DNA of 64,000 bases from Methanosarcina barkeri str. Wiesmoor (GCF_000969985.1 NZ_CP009526.1:2294001-2358000); one strand, 5' to 3'; positions 18,253 through 27,928 are shown, counted from the first letter of the stretch. The notes: generated by a model not told the origin, from the letters alone. Numbers and translations are program-made.

Positions 18253-18495
18253 ACGGTTAAAGTTACACTTATTCACGCCAGCTGGTGTACTGCCTGTCCA
18301 GCAGCTCGAAGATTCTGGAGAGACCTGAAATCCGAGTATGACTTTGAATACGAGGAAATAGATGTGGAAACTCCAGAAGGTCAGGCATTGATAGATAAAT
18401 ATGGTATAGTTGGAGTACCTACAACTATTATTGATGGAGAGGTAGCTTTTACAGGCCTCCCGAAAAAAGCTGATGCTATATCCCGTATTAGCTGA
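18253..18495 (+). CDS. thioredoxin/glutaredoxin-like protein with non-canonical start
   Basis: An 80-codon frame encoding a small thioredoxin-fold protein. The N-terminal VKVTLIHASWCTACPAARRF carries the CxxC redox pair (CTAC). The cis-proline motif GVPTT and the following TIIDGEVAFTGLP are typical of archaeal mini-thioredoxins. A perfect GGAGGG ribosome-binding site sits 6 nt before ACG at 18253. The first in-frame conventional start (GTG in DVETPEG) lies well after the CxxC, so initiation must use ACG or another weak codon, or the start codon has mutated. It is followed after 57 nt by thioredoxin reductase, which makes a functional redox pair. Confidence 0.75.
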   Translation, partial: TVKVTLIHASWCTACPAARRFWRDLKSEYDFEYEEIDVETPEGQALIDKYGIVGVPTTIIDGEVAFTGLPKKADAISRIS

Positions 18496-18552
18496 GTAAA
18501 TTTTAAAAAGGTATTCTATTTGAAATTGTCTTTCTGTATTCAGGAGGAAAGC

Positions 18553-19482
18553 ATGTATGATCTTATAATTATAGGAGGAGGGCCCGCAGGACTCGCAGCT
18601 GGTATTTATGCCGTACGCTCTGGACTTAATACTCTAATTCTTGAAAGAAGTGAGATTAGCGGCCAGATTGCGCTTTCAGATATCGTGGAAAATTATCCTG
18701 GCTTTCCAGCGATCTCAGGGCTTGAATTAATGGAAAAGTACAAGGCTCATGCTCAAGCTGTCGGGGTAGAAACAAAGATAACTGAAGTTCTCTCTGTTCG
18801 CGCCGAAGGAGAAAAGAAAATAATCTCTACGGACAGTGGAGATCTTGAGTCGATAGCTGTCATAGTTGCTACAGGTGCGAATCCCAAGCATCTGAACGTG
18901 CCTGGAGAGAAAGAATTTATTAGTAAAGGTGTTTCTTACTGCGCCATCTGTGACGGGCCTTTTTTTAAAAACAAAACTGTTGTAGTGGTCGGGGGTGGCA
19001 ACTCAGCAGTTACGGATGCCCTTCTTCTTTCGAAAATTGCCAGGAAAGTGTATCTTATTCATAGGAGAGAACAACTGAGAGCTGTTAAAGTCCTTCAGGA
19101 TAGGGTTTTTGCAACTCCCAATATTGAATTCATTTTCAATGCCCAGATTCTGGAAATCATGGGAAGCAGCGGAGGAGTTCGCAGAGTCGAAAAAATAAGA
19201 TTTAAAGATCTTAAAAGCGAAGAACAACGCGAACTGGCTACAGATGGTGTTTTTATCTACGTAGGCATTCATCCAAACACTGAAATCATTGATGTGGATA
19301 AGGATGATGAAGGTTTTATCACGACGGATCGCTTCCTTGAAACCTCGAAGAAGGGAATTTATGCTGTAGGAGACTGTCGTGATACTCCAATCTGGCAACT
19401 TGTGGCAGCCGTTAGAGATGGAGCATTGGCAGCTACTGCTGCGAATGTGTACATAGAGAGTATCAAAAAAGAGACTACATGA
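18553..19482 (+). CDS. trxB: thioredoxin reductase
   Basis: A 309-residue flavoprotein that passes electrons from a reduced nicotinamide (or other donor) to thioredoxin. Motifs in order: FAD-binding IIIGGGPAGLAAGIYAVRSG, GQIALSDIVENYPG, the redox-active CAIC pair in SYCAICDGPFF (about residue 136), a second dinucleotide fold VVVVGGGNSAVTDALLLSK with HRRE (NADPH-type), and the C-terminal FAD motif GIYAVGDCRDTPIWQLVAAVRDG. ATG 18553 is supported by AGGAGG 5 nt upstream. It is co-oriented with the thioredoxin-like gene just upstream and is presumably its partner. Confidence 0.93.
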   Translation: MYDLIIIGGGPAGLAAGIYAVRSGLNTLILERSEISGQIALSDIVENYPGFPAISGLELMEKYKAHAQAVGVETKITEVLSVRAEGEKKIISTDSGDLESIAVIVATGANPKHLNVPGEKEFISKGVSYCAICDGPFFKNKTVVVVGGGNSAVTDALLLSKIARKVYLIHRREQLRAVKVLQDRVFATPNIEFIFNAQILEIMGSSGGVRRVEKIRFKDLKSEEQRELATDGVFIYVGIHPNTEIIDVDKDDEGFITTDRFLETSKKGIYAVGDCRDTPIWQLVAAVRDGALAATAANVYIESIKKETT

Positions 19483-19681
19483 AAACTATCTAAATCAGGC
19501 TCTCTGGTTAAAGTTACCTGAAATAGGTTACCTTAAGAGGTACCCTAATTAAGACTTTCAGGTTGAAATTACCTTAAAGCTTAATTGTTCAAAATTTTAA
19601 ACTGTTAATAAATTTAAAAGACGGGACAGTAGGCCATTTCTGCCCCCTATTTTTCGTTTTTCGTACTTCTGCTTTTAAGGC

Positions 19682-19963
19682 TTATTCCAGCATCTGGTTG
19701 ATTTTATCGTAGAAATCTATGATCAGCCTTGTTGCCTCATTGTCCATGTTCAGCTGAAAAGTCCGGATTTGCTTTCCCAGAGGTTTTTCTATGACGATGC
19801 CTGATGCGATCAGGGGAGTAATGACCCTTGATACGCTGGAGTGAGACAGGCCAGTTTCTTCAGCTATCCCCGAAAGGTAGGTTGATTCGTTCTGGTGTTC
19901 AATCAGATTCTTGAGTACTGTCATCTGTGCGGTTTTACCGAAAATTTTTTCCATTGGATCCAT
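19682..19963 (-). CDS. winged-helix (MarR/ArsR-like) transcriptional regulator
   Basis: A 93-residue DNA-binding protein. The helix-turn-helix is at YLSGIAEETGLSHSSVSRVI (about residues 28-48), with wing residues GIVIEKPLGKQIRTFQL, then a C-terminal helix for dimerisation. The likely role is as a local repressor or activator, target unknown. It is convergent with trxB and divergent from the receiver-domain gene at 20206. The start is ATG 19963; an ATG three codons in is an alternative. Confidence 0.75.
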   Translation of the reverse strand: MDPMEKIFGKTAQMTVLKNLIEHQNESTYLSGIAEETGLSHSSVSRVITPLIASGIVIEKPLGKQIRTFQLNMDNEATRLIIDFYDKINQMLE

Positions 19964-20205
19964 TTATATCATCTCAGAGGTGGCTGTTCTCTGTAAGCGA
20001 TTCTTATTTCCAATATTAACTTGCTATTTACGGTTATAAACTTATCTCCTGATTGGTCAAGCCGACGATTCATAAGAAGTCTTCTGAATATTTGGATAAC
20101 TCTATTCTCTTCATACTGTACTAAATTTAAAATAATGTATTTTCTAAAAGATTTGAGAAATGTTTAAGATCTAAGAAAATATATACTGTATGGTGATGGA
20201 GGGTG

Positions 20206-20715
20206 ATGAATAATAAAAATCTTGATCATGAGATTTTGAAATTAATTGAAGCACAACCTGAAATAAGTGAGAGGGAGATTGCCTCCCGTCTTTCAGTTTC
20301 AGAAGAACTGGTAAAAACCCGAATTGCAAATCTTAAGGACACGCGGCAGAAAATCCTGATTATGGGAGATGGAAGCAATGCCCTAAGTGTTAAGGCGACA
20401 CTTGAAGCTGAAAATTATAACGTTGTCGAAATCCCTGGTGGTTTTTCCTCACTTGAAGCCGTAACAGCTGAAAAACCCGACCTTGTATTGTTGGATACCG
20501 GGCTTGCAGACCCTGAAGGTTTCAAAATCTGTAAGCAGCTTAGAACAAGTTCAAGGTACTGGTGGATACCGGTTATGGTGCTCAGTGAAAAAGGAGAGGT
20601 AAAAAACAGGATTGAGGCTTTTGAATCGGGTGTGGATGACTATGTTACTACGCCTTTTAACCCTGTGGAACTGCGAGTCAGGGTGGGAATGATCTTGAAA
20701 CGTACTTATTTCTAA
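20206..20715 (+). CDS. HTH plus atypical receiver-domain regulator
   Basis: The 169-residue protein begins with an AsnC/Lrp-like helix-turn-helix (ISEREIASRLSVSEELVKTR, about residues 20-40). A CheY-like receiver domain follows (about 48-168). The phosphoacceptor Asp is present in LVLLDTGLADPEG. However, the acidic pair after strand 1 is reduced to IMGDG and the conserved Lys of the KPF motif is Thr in YVTTPFNP. This suggests altered or phosphorylation-independent signalling. The HTH precedes the receiver, the reverse of usual response regulators. ATG 20206 has GGAGGG immediately upstream. No kinase is adjacent. Confidence 0.8.
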   Translation: MNNKNLDHEILKLIEAQPEISEREIASRLSVSEELVKTRIANLKDTRQKILIMGDGSNALSVKATLEAENYNVVEIPGGFSSLEAVTAEKPDLVLLDTGLADPEGFKICKQLRTSSRYWWIPVMVLSEKGEVKNRIEAFESGVDDYVTTPFNPVELRVRVGMILKRTYF

Positions 20716-21702
20716 CTCCAAAACTGGCTTATAGCAGAAAAACTCCGTTACATTGAAAATATTGTAGGATATAAAGGCTGCTCTGAAGAGCTTTTCAGAG
20801 CATCCCTTTAAAATTTTTACCTTTCAGGCATGTCAGAAATACTTCTATGCATTATAACTATTTTTGGATATACTCATAAAATTTCCTGTTAAACTCCTTA
20901 TTGAATGCCTTTATTAAATATCTCTATCGTTATTTTTACGAGCATCTAAAATTATACTAATTAATTTATTAAGTGTGCCAGAACCCTTGGGATATTTATC
21001 GTTATTATTTATAACAGATGATTCCAATAAAATTTAAAAAGACGAAAAGATATTAAGAGCTGAGTTCGGCCCTAATTAAAGCATCTAGTCCTTACATAAG
21101 TTTCTCCAGACCAGAGAATTCCTCAATTATTCAATATGAAAAGTCGATAATTAGACCTTTGACAGGCCGTGAGAGGCAGTGATCTTAACTTTTGCCAAAA
21201 TCAAACTTGCCGGATTTTTCAAGTTTTATTTTATAGATCAATTTTCCTCATGTCAGGGCAAAAAGACTGATTAAATAAAGGAAAGGTGGAAGAATTTGAG
21301 GCTATAATAAATATATTTTTATTAATTTCATGAATAATTAAAAAAACATGTATAAAGTGATCTTACTTTATCAAATTCTTGCCCGCCCTGTGAAGACTTT
21401 ATTTTTAAAATATTAAAGAATATGAATATTTCAAAATCCTTAAAAAGAACAAAAACATAGGTTATTATGTATAACTGTAAGTCATGCATAACTGTAAGTC
21501 ATGCATAACTGTAAGTCATGTATAACGGTAAATTTGTCCTTGACACCGAAATTATGATGTGAAACTGTAGAATATCTCCTTATTTTTAATATGGAGCTGA
21601 AGTACAAAATTAATTTAACGTTCTGAAAGCATATATTATTATTGCTAGAGTAGATGTGATAAAAAGTGGAAAAACGTTATCGAAAAAAGGTGTGGTTGAG
21701 TG
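20716..21702. other. long intergenic region
   Basis: No gene seen in nearly 1 kb. It includes the tandem repeat at 21470-21533 and AT-rich sequence. The last part presumably carries the promoter of the TPR gene. Confidence 0.5.
21470..21533. repeat. tandem repeat, 17-bp unit, about 4 copies
   Basis: The unit (t/c)ataactgtaagtcatg begins at 21470, 21487 and 21504, with a degenerate fourth copy from 21521. It is non-coding, about 170-230 nt upstream of the TPR gene. Confidence 0.8.
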
Positions 21703-22581
21703 ATGACTTCAAACGAGTGGTACAATACAGGTGTTGCACTCCAGGAACTTAGACGATTTTCAGAAGCTCTGGATGCATACAATAAAGCTCTGGAAATAAG
21801 CCCTGACAATGCAAAAATCCTGTTTAGCAAAGGTATGGTTCTGAAAAGCCTTTTCAGATATGATGAAGCTCTGGATGCCCTTAATAAGTCTCTTCAGATC
21901 AATCCTGCGGATGCGAAGACCTGGTACTCCAAAGGTGAACTGCTTGTAGGCCTTATGCAGTATAGGGAAGCTCTGGATGCATACTACCGGGCTATATATC
22001 TTGCTCCTGAAGATCCTGAAGTCTGGTACAGGCGGGGAATGGCTCTGAGGGAGATGAAGGCATACGAAGAAGCCATGGATGATTTTGAGAAAGCTATTCA
22101 CCTTTATGAGAAGAATTATGAGCTGGGCTCTATGAGCGCAAGTGAATGGTGCAAGAAGGGTATGGGACTCTGCAAGGTAAAGAGTTATGAAGAAGCCATT
22201 GGCGCTTTCAACAGGGCTCTTGAGTTAAACCCTGCAAATGGGAAGGCCCTTTATAACAAGGGTGTAGCTCTCCGCTGGCTTGGAAAACACGATGAAGCAA
22301 AACTTTATACCGAAAAAGCCGTGGAAATTTTTGACGCCAAGATAAAGACAAATCCCGATAATGCCCGGTTCTGGTATAACAAGGGAATTGCCCTGAGAGA
22401 CCTGGAAAAATACAAAGAGGCACTTCAAGCTTTTGAGAGAGCTATCGATATCAATCCAAGTTTTACAAAAGCCTGGATTGGTAAAGGCATCGTATATGAC
22501 AGGATTAAGAAACACCAGAAAGCGATGGAGGCCTATGAGAGAGCAGTCGATATAAACCCGATATATTCTGATCTCCTTTGA
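21703..22581 (+). CDS. TPR-repeat protein
   Basis: A 292-residue protein made almost entirely of about eight tetratricopeptide repeats, each with the pattern W-Y-x-x-G-x-x-L...Y-x-E-A-x-x-A-x-x-x-A-x-x-x-x-P. It is likely a protein-protein interaction scaffold in the cytoplasm. No signal peptide or catalytic motif is present. One repeat (about residues 110-145) has an enlarged linker. A second TPR protein at 24021 is similar, suggesting family expansion. The start is ATG 21703 (GTG 21700 precedes it). Confidence 0.85.
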   Translation: MTSNEWYNTGVALQELRRFSEALDAYNKALEISPDNAKILFSKGMVLKSLFRYDEALDALNKSLQINPADAKTWYSKGELLVGLMQYREALDAYYRAIYLAPEDPEVWYRRGMALREMKAYEEAMDDFEKAIHLYEKNYELGSMSASEWCKKGMGLCKVKSYEEAIGAFNRALELNPANGKALYNKGVALRWLGKHDEAKLYTEKAVEIFDAKIKTNPDNARFWYNKGIALRDLEKYKEALQAFERAIDINPSFTKAWIGKGIVYDRIKKHQKAMEAYERAVDINPIYSDLL

Positions 22582-22789
22582 GTAGCCATGCCTCGTTTTT
22601 TCCATACAAGCCAACGATCCAGAGCCAGAGAAAGCCGTTAGTCGAAAATTCCTTTCCAGAATCCTCAGGACTGACGGCCAAAAATCTTCATTTTTCCAAA
22701 AGTTTTTTGTTTTTCCTGATATATTCGGTTTATAGGTTTCCAGCTTACAAATTTATTGGCATACCTGCTCAAAGCTCAGATTTATCAAT

Positions 22790-23064
22790 CAAGTTTTTTG
22801 AAAAGACTTGTGCTGATCCGCAACCCTTGACTGCAATCGTTACGATGTTGATTTCGTCATTGCTAAGATTTTCGGTCAAGCCTTTTTTGAAAAGGGTTGT
22901 GCCACAACCGTTGCGCCGGTTGATCACGCCGGGTAGGGTTTGGGGATAAGGACCTCAAATTCAAACGTTGATGGGGTTTTCGGTCAAACCTTTTTTGAAA
23001 AGGGTTGCAGTCAAGCAGTTTTTTGAAAAGGGTTGCAGGCAGGCAGTTTTTTGAAAAAAGTTGC
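22790..23064. repeat. interspersed/tandem repeats around a ttttttgaaaag core
   Basis: Five copies of a motif close to (c/g)ttttttgaaaagggttg occur at about 22792, 22878, 22986, 23020 and 23044, several with a shared ttcggtcaa leader. On the minus strand they give the artificial peptide NPFQKRFDRK. It lies between the convergent TPR and HAD genes. Confidence 0.7.
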
Positions 23065-23067
23065 TGA

Positions 23068-23799
23068 TTAGATTCCAGGTATATCAAGCATATCCGAAAA
23101 TGTATCGAGCCTGAAATCGAAGCATTGGTCCATCTCTTCTCCGGGTCTCCAATCTCCATAGGAAGCATAAGCGGTTTTTAATCCAAGTTTGCGAGCAGGG
23201 ACTATGTCTCTTTTGATATTGTCCCCCACTACCAGAGTTTCTTCGGGTTTTATCCTGAGCGTCTCAAGCGCGAAAAGAAAATGTGCCGGATCTGGTTTTT
23301 TTGTGCCTGTAGTATCCGCGGCCACAATAAGATCGAAGTAATTAAGAAGCCCTACTCTTGTAAGCCGTGCCAGGGCATGATAGCTATCGGCATCCGTTAT
23401 AATCACAAGCTTTAAGCCCAGCTTCTTAAGCTTATCAAGAGTATCCGGTACAGCTGGGTAGAGTTCGAGATTTTGCAGTTTTTCCCATTCATAGATCTCA
23501 CAGCACTTCCTGTATCCCTGAGCTGTAAAAACATTTCTCTCCTGCATGTAGTCTCGAATATTTTCGTAATCTTCAAAACCATAAACTCCTCTCAGGAAAT
23601 ATCTGAAAAGTTCAGAAGGTTCTTCCGTAACATCTCTCTTCCAGATAAAAGAGAGAATCTCCCTGCAAGCTTCCAGTTTTGCGGCTACGAAATCAAAAAG
23701 TGTGTTATCCATATCAAAAAGCACGGCTTTCAGAGCTACGGGATAAACTCGTTCCAGATCTTTCTGAATTATATTCATATCCATCTCGACATCTTCCAT
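23068..23799 (-). CDS. HAD-superfamily hydrolase
   Basis: A 243-residue haloacid dehalogenase-like phosphatase. Motif I is LFDMDNTLFDF (nucleophile and acid Asp, about residue 29), with a helical cap domain (residues about 40-110), motif II Thr in LVIITDAD, motif III Lys in TGTKKPDP and motif IV in LVVGDNIKRDIVPA. The arrangement is that of subclass I (phosphoglycolate phosphatase-like); the substrate is not predictable. The start is ATG 23799; ATGs at residues 6 and 8 are alternatives without a clear ribosome-binding site. Confidence 0.85.
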   Translation of the reverse strand: MEDVEMDMNIIQKDLERVYPVALKAVLFDMDNTLFDFVAAKLEACREILSFIWKRDVTEEPSELFRYFLRGVYGFEDYENIRDYMQERNVFTAQGYRKCCEIYEWEKLQNLELYPAVPDTLDKLKKLGLKLVIITDADSYHALARLTRVGLLNYFDLIVAADTTGTKKPDPAHFLFALETLRIKPEETLVVGDNIKRDIVPARKLGLKTAYASYGDWRPGEEMDQCFDFRLDTFSDMLDIPGI

Positions 23800-24020
23800 T
23801 TTCTTTGATACTGCCGCTTTTTATAAACTATATCGATTTACTTTTCTTTCTCTGCTCTTTTTTCTAGAACTTTTCTCAGAGCTTTTCGGGGAGAGGCTAT
23901 AAAAGCCATAAAGGACAGATGTATAGATCATAAACGAACAACGAATTTAAGTAAATACCGAAGGCGGGCATTTAAGAATCCGCAGGGTCTAATATAAAAG
24001 TCAGAGTAGGAAATTTTGAT

Positions 24021-25214
24021 ATGAGTTCCGACGAACCAAAAGATGAAACCTTCAGAAAAGAAGGCGGTGAAGAAAAATCTGAAGAAGAGCCGGTTTCCGA
24101 AGAAATGTTTGTTCTAAGCGATTCGGGGGATACAGGTAAGCAAGAAGAAGTCAGTGATAAAGTCGTTGCAGCCAAGCTTAATGAATACGGACTTGATTTT
24201 CTCAGCTGTGGCAACTTTAATGAAGCAATGAAAGCTTTTGATAAAGCAATCGAGATTGATCCAGATAATATAGACCTATTAAACAATAAAGCTCAAGCCC
24301 TTGAAACCGTTGGAAAATACGACGAGGCTCTTGGGTTTTATGAAAAAGCTATCAAAATCAATGCTGAGGACCCAGATATCTGGAATAATATGGCTTTCTC
24401 CTTGTCCCAGGTTGGTAAGTATGACGAAGCTGTTAAGGCCTATGAAAAAGCCCTTGAGCTCAGACCGGACTATCCCAATGCATGGTATGGAAAGGCCCTG
24501 AACCTGAGCCAGGCAGGAGACTATAAGGCAGCTATCGAAGCCTATGAAAAAGTCCTTGAGGAAAATTCCGATTATAAAGAAGCCTGGGTAGGAAAAGGCA
24601 TAGCTCTGGGTCAAATGGGCAAGTATGACGAAGCAATTATCGCGTACGATAAGGCAATTGAACTTGATCCCAACTTTGCCGAAGCCTGGCATTATAAAGG
24701 CGTGGACATGGACAGTCTTGGAAGTTACAGGCAGGCCTTAAAAGCATATCAAAAAACTGTGGAGCTGGATCCTGAGAACGATGATGCCTGGAACAATATG
24801 GGGATAGATCTCGAAAACCTTGAAAAATATGACGAGGCAATTAAAGCCTTTGACAAAGCAATCGAAATCAACTCCGAAAATGCCGATGTCTGGTACAATA
24901 AAGGTTTTACCCTCAGCCAAATGCAAAGATTCGAGGAAGCCGCAGAGACTTACAGGAAAGCTACACAGCTTGACCCTGAGTATTTAGAAGCTTATTCCAG
25001 CCTGGGTTTCGTGCTTGCTCAGCTCAGACGCTTTGCAGAATCTCTGGAAATTTACGAGCAGGCACTCAAGCTTAATCCCGAAGCTGCAGACTCATGGTTC
25101 GGGAAAGCTGTCTGTCTGAGTTTCCTCGGAAGGGAAGAAGAAGCAGAAGAAGCATACAGAAAAGCTGTAGAAATTGATCCCAGATATGCCGAAGTAGGGG
25201 GAGATACCCAGTAA
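24021..25214 (+). CDS. TPR-repeat protein with acidic N-terminus
   Basis: A 397-residue protein. The first about 50 residues are acidic and low complexity (rich in Glu, Asp, Ser). Ten consecutive 34-residue TPR units follow to the C-terminus, each with the consensus W-x-x-x-G...Y-x-E-A-x-x-x-Y-x-K-A-x-x-x-x-P. It is probably a soluble interaction scaffold; no enzyme domain is present. The repeats are more regular than in the TPR protein at 21703. Downstream genes are relics. Confidence 0.87.
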   Translation: MSSDEPKDETFRKEGGEEKSEEEPVSEEMFVLSDSGDTGKQEEVSDKVVAAKLNEYGLDFLSCGNFNEAMKAFDKAIEIDPDNIDLLNNKAQALETVGKYDEALGFYEKAIKINAEDPDIWNNMAFSLSQVGKYDEAVKAYEKALELRPDYPNAWYGKALNLSQAGDYKAAIEAYEKVLEENSDYKEAWVGKGIALGQMGKYDEAIIAYDKAIELDPNFAEAWHYKGVDMDSLGSYRQALKAYQKTVELDPENDDAWNNMGIDLENLEKYDEAIKAFDKAIEINSENADVWYNKGFTLSQMQRFEEAAETYRKATQLDPEYLEAYSSLGFVLAQLRRFAESLEIYEQALKLNPEAADSWFGKAVCLSFLGREEEAEEAYRKAVEIDPRYAEVGGDTQ

Positions 25215-25309
25215 TCGAATTTTCACATACCAACCTATTTTTGTCCAATAGCCTATATTATCCAAGTTTACTTTTTTCAAGATTCTTATATTTTTATTTT
25301 TTTAGATCA

Positions 25310-26055
25310 GGCGGCCTAAGGGGGAAGATCGGGCCTTCGATTACATTCTACGGAGCCGCAGTGGTAAGGCAGTTCGAATTAATGGGGCTCTTTTGCGTAA
25401 ACAAATTCGTGGCAATATCCAGTTCGAGGGATAAATTGCGAGCTTTACTGCTTCTTTCCAGCATGGGAGTCGGGCTTCCTGCCGTGGGATCTGCACACTC
25501 GCCCGATGATGTAAAAGATCTGATACACATAGTAGGAGTTACTCCTCTAGTGATCAAGCTCCTTGAAGGTTCCCAGGGAATAGGAGTCGTGTTTGCTGAA
25601 ACCAGAAAGGAGGCTGAAAGCGTGATAGAAACTTTTCTGGGCCTGAATGTCAATATAATGGTGTAGTAGTACATAAAAGAATCAGGAGGAGAAGACATTC
25701 GATGCTTTGCTGGAACCAAGTAGTAGCAATCTGCAAGACAGCAAAAGATGGAGATCTTAGGTCCATATCCATAGGGGAGGAACCGCTGTCTCTGAGAAGA
25801 TTACTCCTGAAGAGCGCAGGATTGTGTTAAGGGCAGCTCATGTTATGGGGCTCAAGGTGGCAGGAGTGGATTTTCTGCGTTCAGGCAGGAGGCCCTGGTA
25901 ATGGAGGCAAACTCCTCTCCTGGGCTCGAGACGATTGAGAAGGCTACAGAAAAAGATACCGCAGGAGTATCATTGAGTTCATAGAAGACCCGATAAAAAC
26001 CTTCCGTATGCGAGCCTGTGAGAAGGAACAGTTGCAAATCTATGAGGTGGAATAG
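25310..26055 (+). pseudogene. rimK: rimK-type ATP-grasp ligase, 5'-truncated and frameshifted
   Basis: The three-frame reading matches RimK/LysX ATP-grasp ligases (glutamate ligases): [59 protein letters not shown] and [10 protein letters not shown] in one frame. Further pieces follow in other frames (RGGTAV-like, [37 protein letters not shown]), ending at TAG 26053-26055. The N-terminal about 60 residues are missing and at least three shifts or stops break the frame (the first stop is at 25664). It is followed by an aspartoacylase-like relic, the usual partner gene. Confidence 0.75.
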
Positions 26056-26081
26056 CTATGTATCTATGAGGAAGAACAATT

Positions 26082-26490
26082 ATGGATGAACCTTTTGAGA
26101 TTGCCGGCATCAGAATCAGGTGAGGAGAGATAGGAGGGATAAAATGTATAGATACCTGCCGCAAACATCTACACTCAGACACCCATGAATATTCCTGTCT
26201 ATGTGATCTGCGGAACAATTCCTGAACCCTGCATTTTTGTTACGGCTGCAATCCATGGGGACGAGATCAACGGGATTGAGATCATAAGGCAGCTGCTTGA
26301 ATCGTCTGCAATCAGGCATATCTATGGGACTCTCATTGCAAGTGCCTGTAGTAAACATGTACGTTTTTATCTCGCTTTATCGCTATCTTCCTTGACAGAC
26401 GAGACCTTAACCGTTCTTTTCCTGACAGGAAAAAAGGTTCTCTTGAATCCCGCCTAGCTAAAAATGCTGCAACTGCCGCTTTATTATATT
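26082..26490 (+). pseudogene. succinylglutamate desuccinylase/aspartoacylase-family relic
   Basis: Starting at ATG 26082 with MDEPFEIAGIRIR, broken by TGA, then in another frame NIPVYVICG, IFVTAAIHGDEINGIEIIRQ (the zinc-binding HGDE motif) and IRHIYGTL. Further frame changes give VPVVNMY, DRRDLNRSFP and ESRLAKN. These match the N-terminal half of AstE/AspA-like M14 deacylases. The C-terminal half is missing. Together with the rimK relic it marks the remains of one operon. Confidence 0.7.
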
Positions 26491-26728
26491 GAAAATCTGT
26501 AATACGTACTACGGCGCTTTACTGTTTTGTGTTATGGGCAGAATTGGATTATTTACCAGCTATACTAATTGTTACTCGATAATTCCGCCTATACTCAGAA
26601 TTACCAAATACTCTGCCCATCTTGTTCTTATTAATTGTCTTCAGGCCTGAGCTGTTATCTGCTCGTACTAGGTGTTACGTGGATTACTCCCTCGTTCCCG
26701 GCAGTACCTTTAATATTTTTGCTGGAGT

Positions 26729-27052
26729 TTATGTCTTGGTTGGAGTTTCCAATTCGATTGGAGTCTTCTGTTCATTTTTCTTTGTTATAGTTATGTTTGT
26801 AGGTTCGGTTACATTTTCTACTCCAGTAACTGCTTTAGCTGGAGTTACTTCTGTAACAGGAGTTTCTTTTACAACTTCAGTTACGGCTACTCCTTCCTGA
26901 ACCGGTGTTACAGCTTCAGCTCCGGTTACTGCCTGGACTTCGGTTACAGCTTGGACTGGAGTTCCCGTTTCATTTGGAGCTTGCTGACCAGCGCATCCTA
27001 TGGCCAAAAATATACCGAATAATACTATCAATATAATAAGCGCTTTTCTCAT
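26729..27052 (-). CDS. small repeat-rich lipoprotein (paralog 1)
   Basis: A 107-residue secreted lipoprotein: hydrophobic signal LIILIVLFGIFLAIGC with the lipobox Cys at about residue 21, then a Thr/Val/Glu-rich low-complexity tail with repeated AVTEV/AVTPV-type units. The Methanosarcina envelope location is inferred and the function is unknown. ATG 27052 follows a GGGGG ribosome-binding site. The first about 30 residues and the upstream DNA match the gene at 27929-28261, showing a recent duplication with divergence of the repeat tail. Confidence 0.75.
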   Translation of the reverse strand: MRKALIILIVLFGIFLAIGCAGQQAPNETGTPVQAVTEVQAVTGAEAVTPVQEGVAVTEVVKETPVTEVTPAKAVTGVENVTEPTNITITKKNEQKTPIELETPTKT

Positions 27053-27178
27053 GTTTTCCCCCACTCAAATCATGTGTTTTATAATAAATGCTTTATAATT
27101 GATATTGAGGTTTTATAATAATTACTGCTAAATTCTGAACATAATTCTCCTTATGGTCTTACCGCACAGTATCTAGTT
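27053..27178 (-). repeat. 5' leader duplicated with the lipoprotein gene (copy 1)
   Basis: About 125 bp upstream of the lipoprotein start is closely similar to 28262-28385 upstream of the paralog. Shared blocks include the Shine-Dalgarno region, gttttataat, attataataattactg and aaattctgaacata. It probably includes the promoter. Confidence 0.65.
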
Positions 27179-27779
27179 TCTCTGAAATAGAGATCTTCTG
27201 TAATTTAATACACTTTTTTATTTTCTAATTTCTTTTCTCCGCTATTATGAAAGAGAATCTTTAAAAGTAAGACTGCAAGAAAACAAATCAAAAATCGTTA
27301 ATAAATCAGAAAATCAATATAAACCCGTTTACAACCCACATTCTACATATATACACAGATGTAGAATTCGTTTGCCCAATTGTCCAAAATCATCACTCAA
27401 AGAATGGAATAATTTTTAATCGACCACCATATTGAGGTAATTGATGAAATTCTTGTGTACATCTGCTGAAACTGGAATCAAAAAAACGAAATCGTTTTTA
27501 AAGCCTTTTCGTGTGAAATTCACTGTAATTCCAATATTTTAGCTTAATATCATTTGCTTTTGTAACTACCTTACTTTTTTAATGTTATATCTCTACTACT
27601 GTGTCTTATGGATCTAACATTGGTAAAAGTACTTATTGGTAAAGGTTAGCTGATGTATCTCTTATTCTGGTTGCCAAATAAAATTTACATTACCACCTTA
27701 TGCATTTGAAATTTTTCATATAAAGGTGAACTACACCATAAAATTTTTGAAAGAAATATAGAATCCCGATTTATCATTA
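27179..27779. other. intergenic region, no gene seen
   Basis: About 600 bp of AT-rich DNA, no supported frame. It ends at the MITE-like element at 27780. Confidence 0.5.
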
Positions 27780-27897
27780 TAGGACTTACGCACTTGAAGT
27801 ACAAAATCAAGCACTTTTGGTGTTGTGACTTTTTTAATGTTTTATACAGTTGAAGGTTTAATGCTATTGATTTCTCAGTTCAACGGCATAAGTCCTA
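27780..27897. mobile_element. MITE-like element, 118 bp with imperfect 19-bp terminal inverted repeats
   Basis: The left end TAGGACTTACGCACTTGAA (27780-27798) and right end TTCAACGGCATAAGTCCTA (27879-27897) are inverted repeats with a perfect outer 9 bp and a perfect inner 5 bp. No ORF lies inside. The aggacttacgc-type terminus is like those of insertion sequences, so this is probably a nonautonomous derivative. Confidence 0.55.
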
Positions 27898-27928
27898 CAT
27901 TAAAAATTCAGTACCAAGCCGACACAAC

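Noticed and set aside
26622-26900. 92-codon plus-strand frame opposite lipoprotein paralog 1
   Set aside because: Its Val/Thr-rich text is the antisense of the lipoprotein repeat tail; the minus strand has a signal peptide, lipobox and ribosome-binding site.
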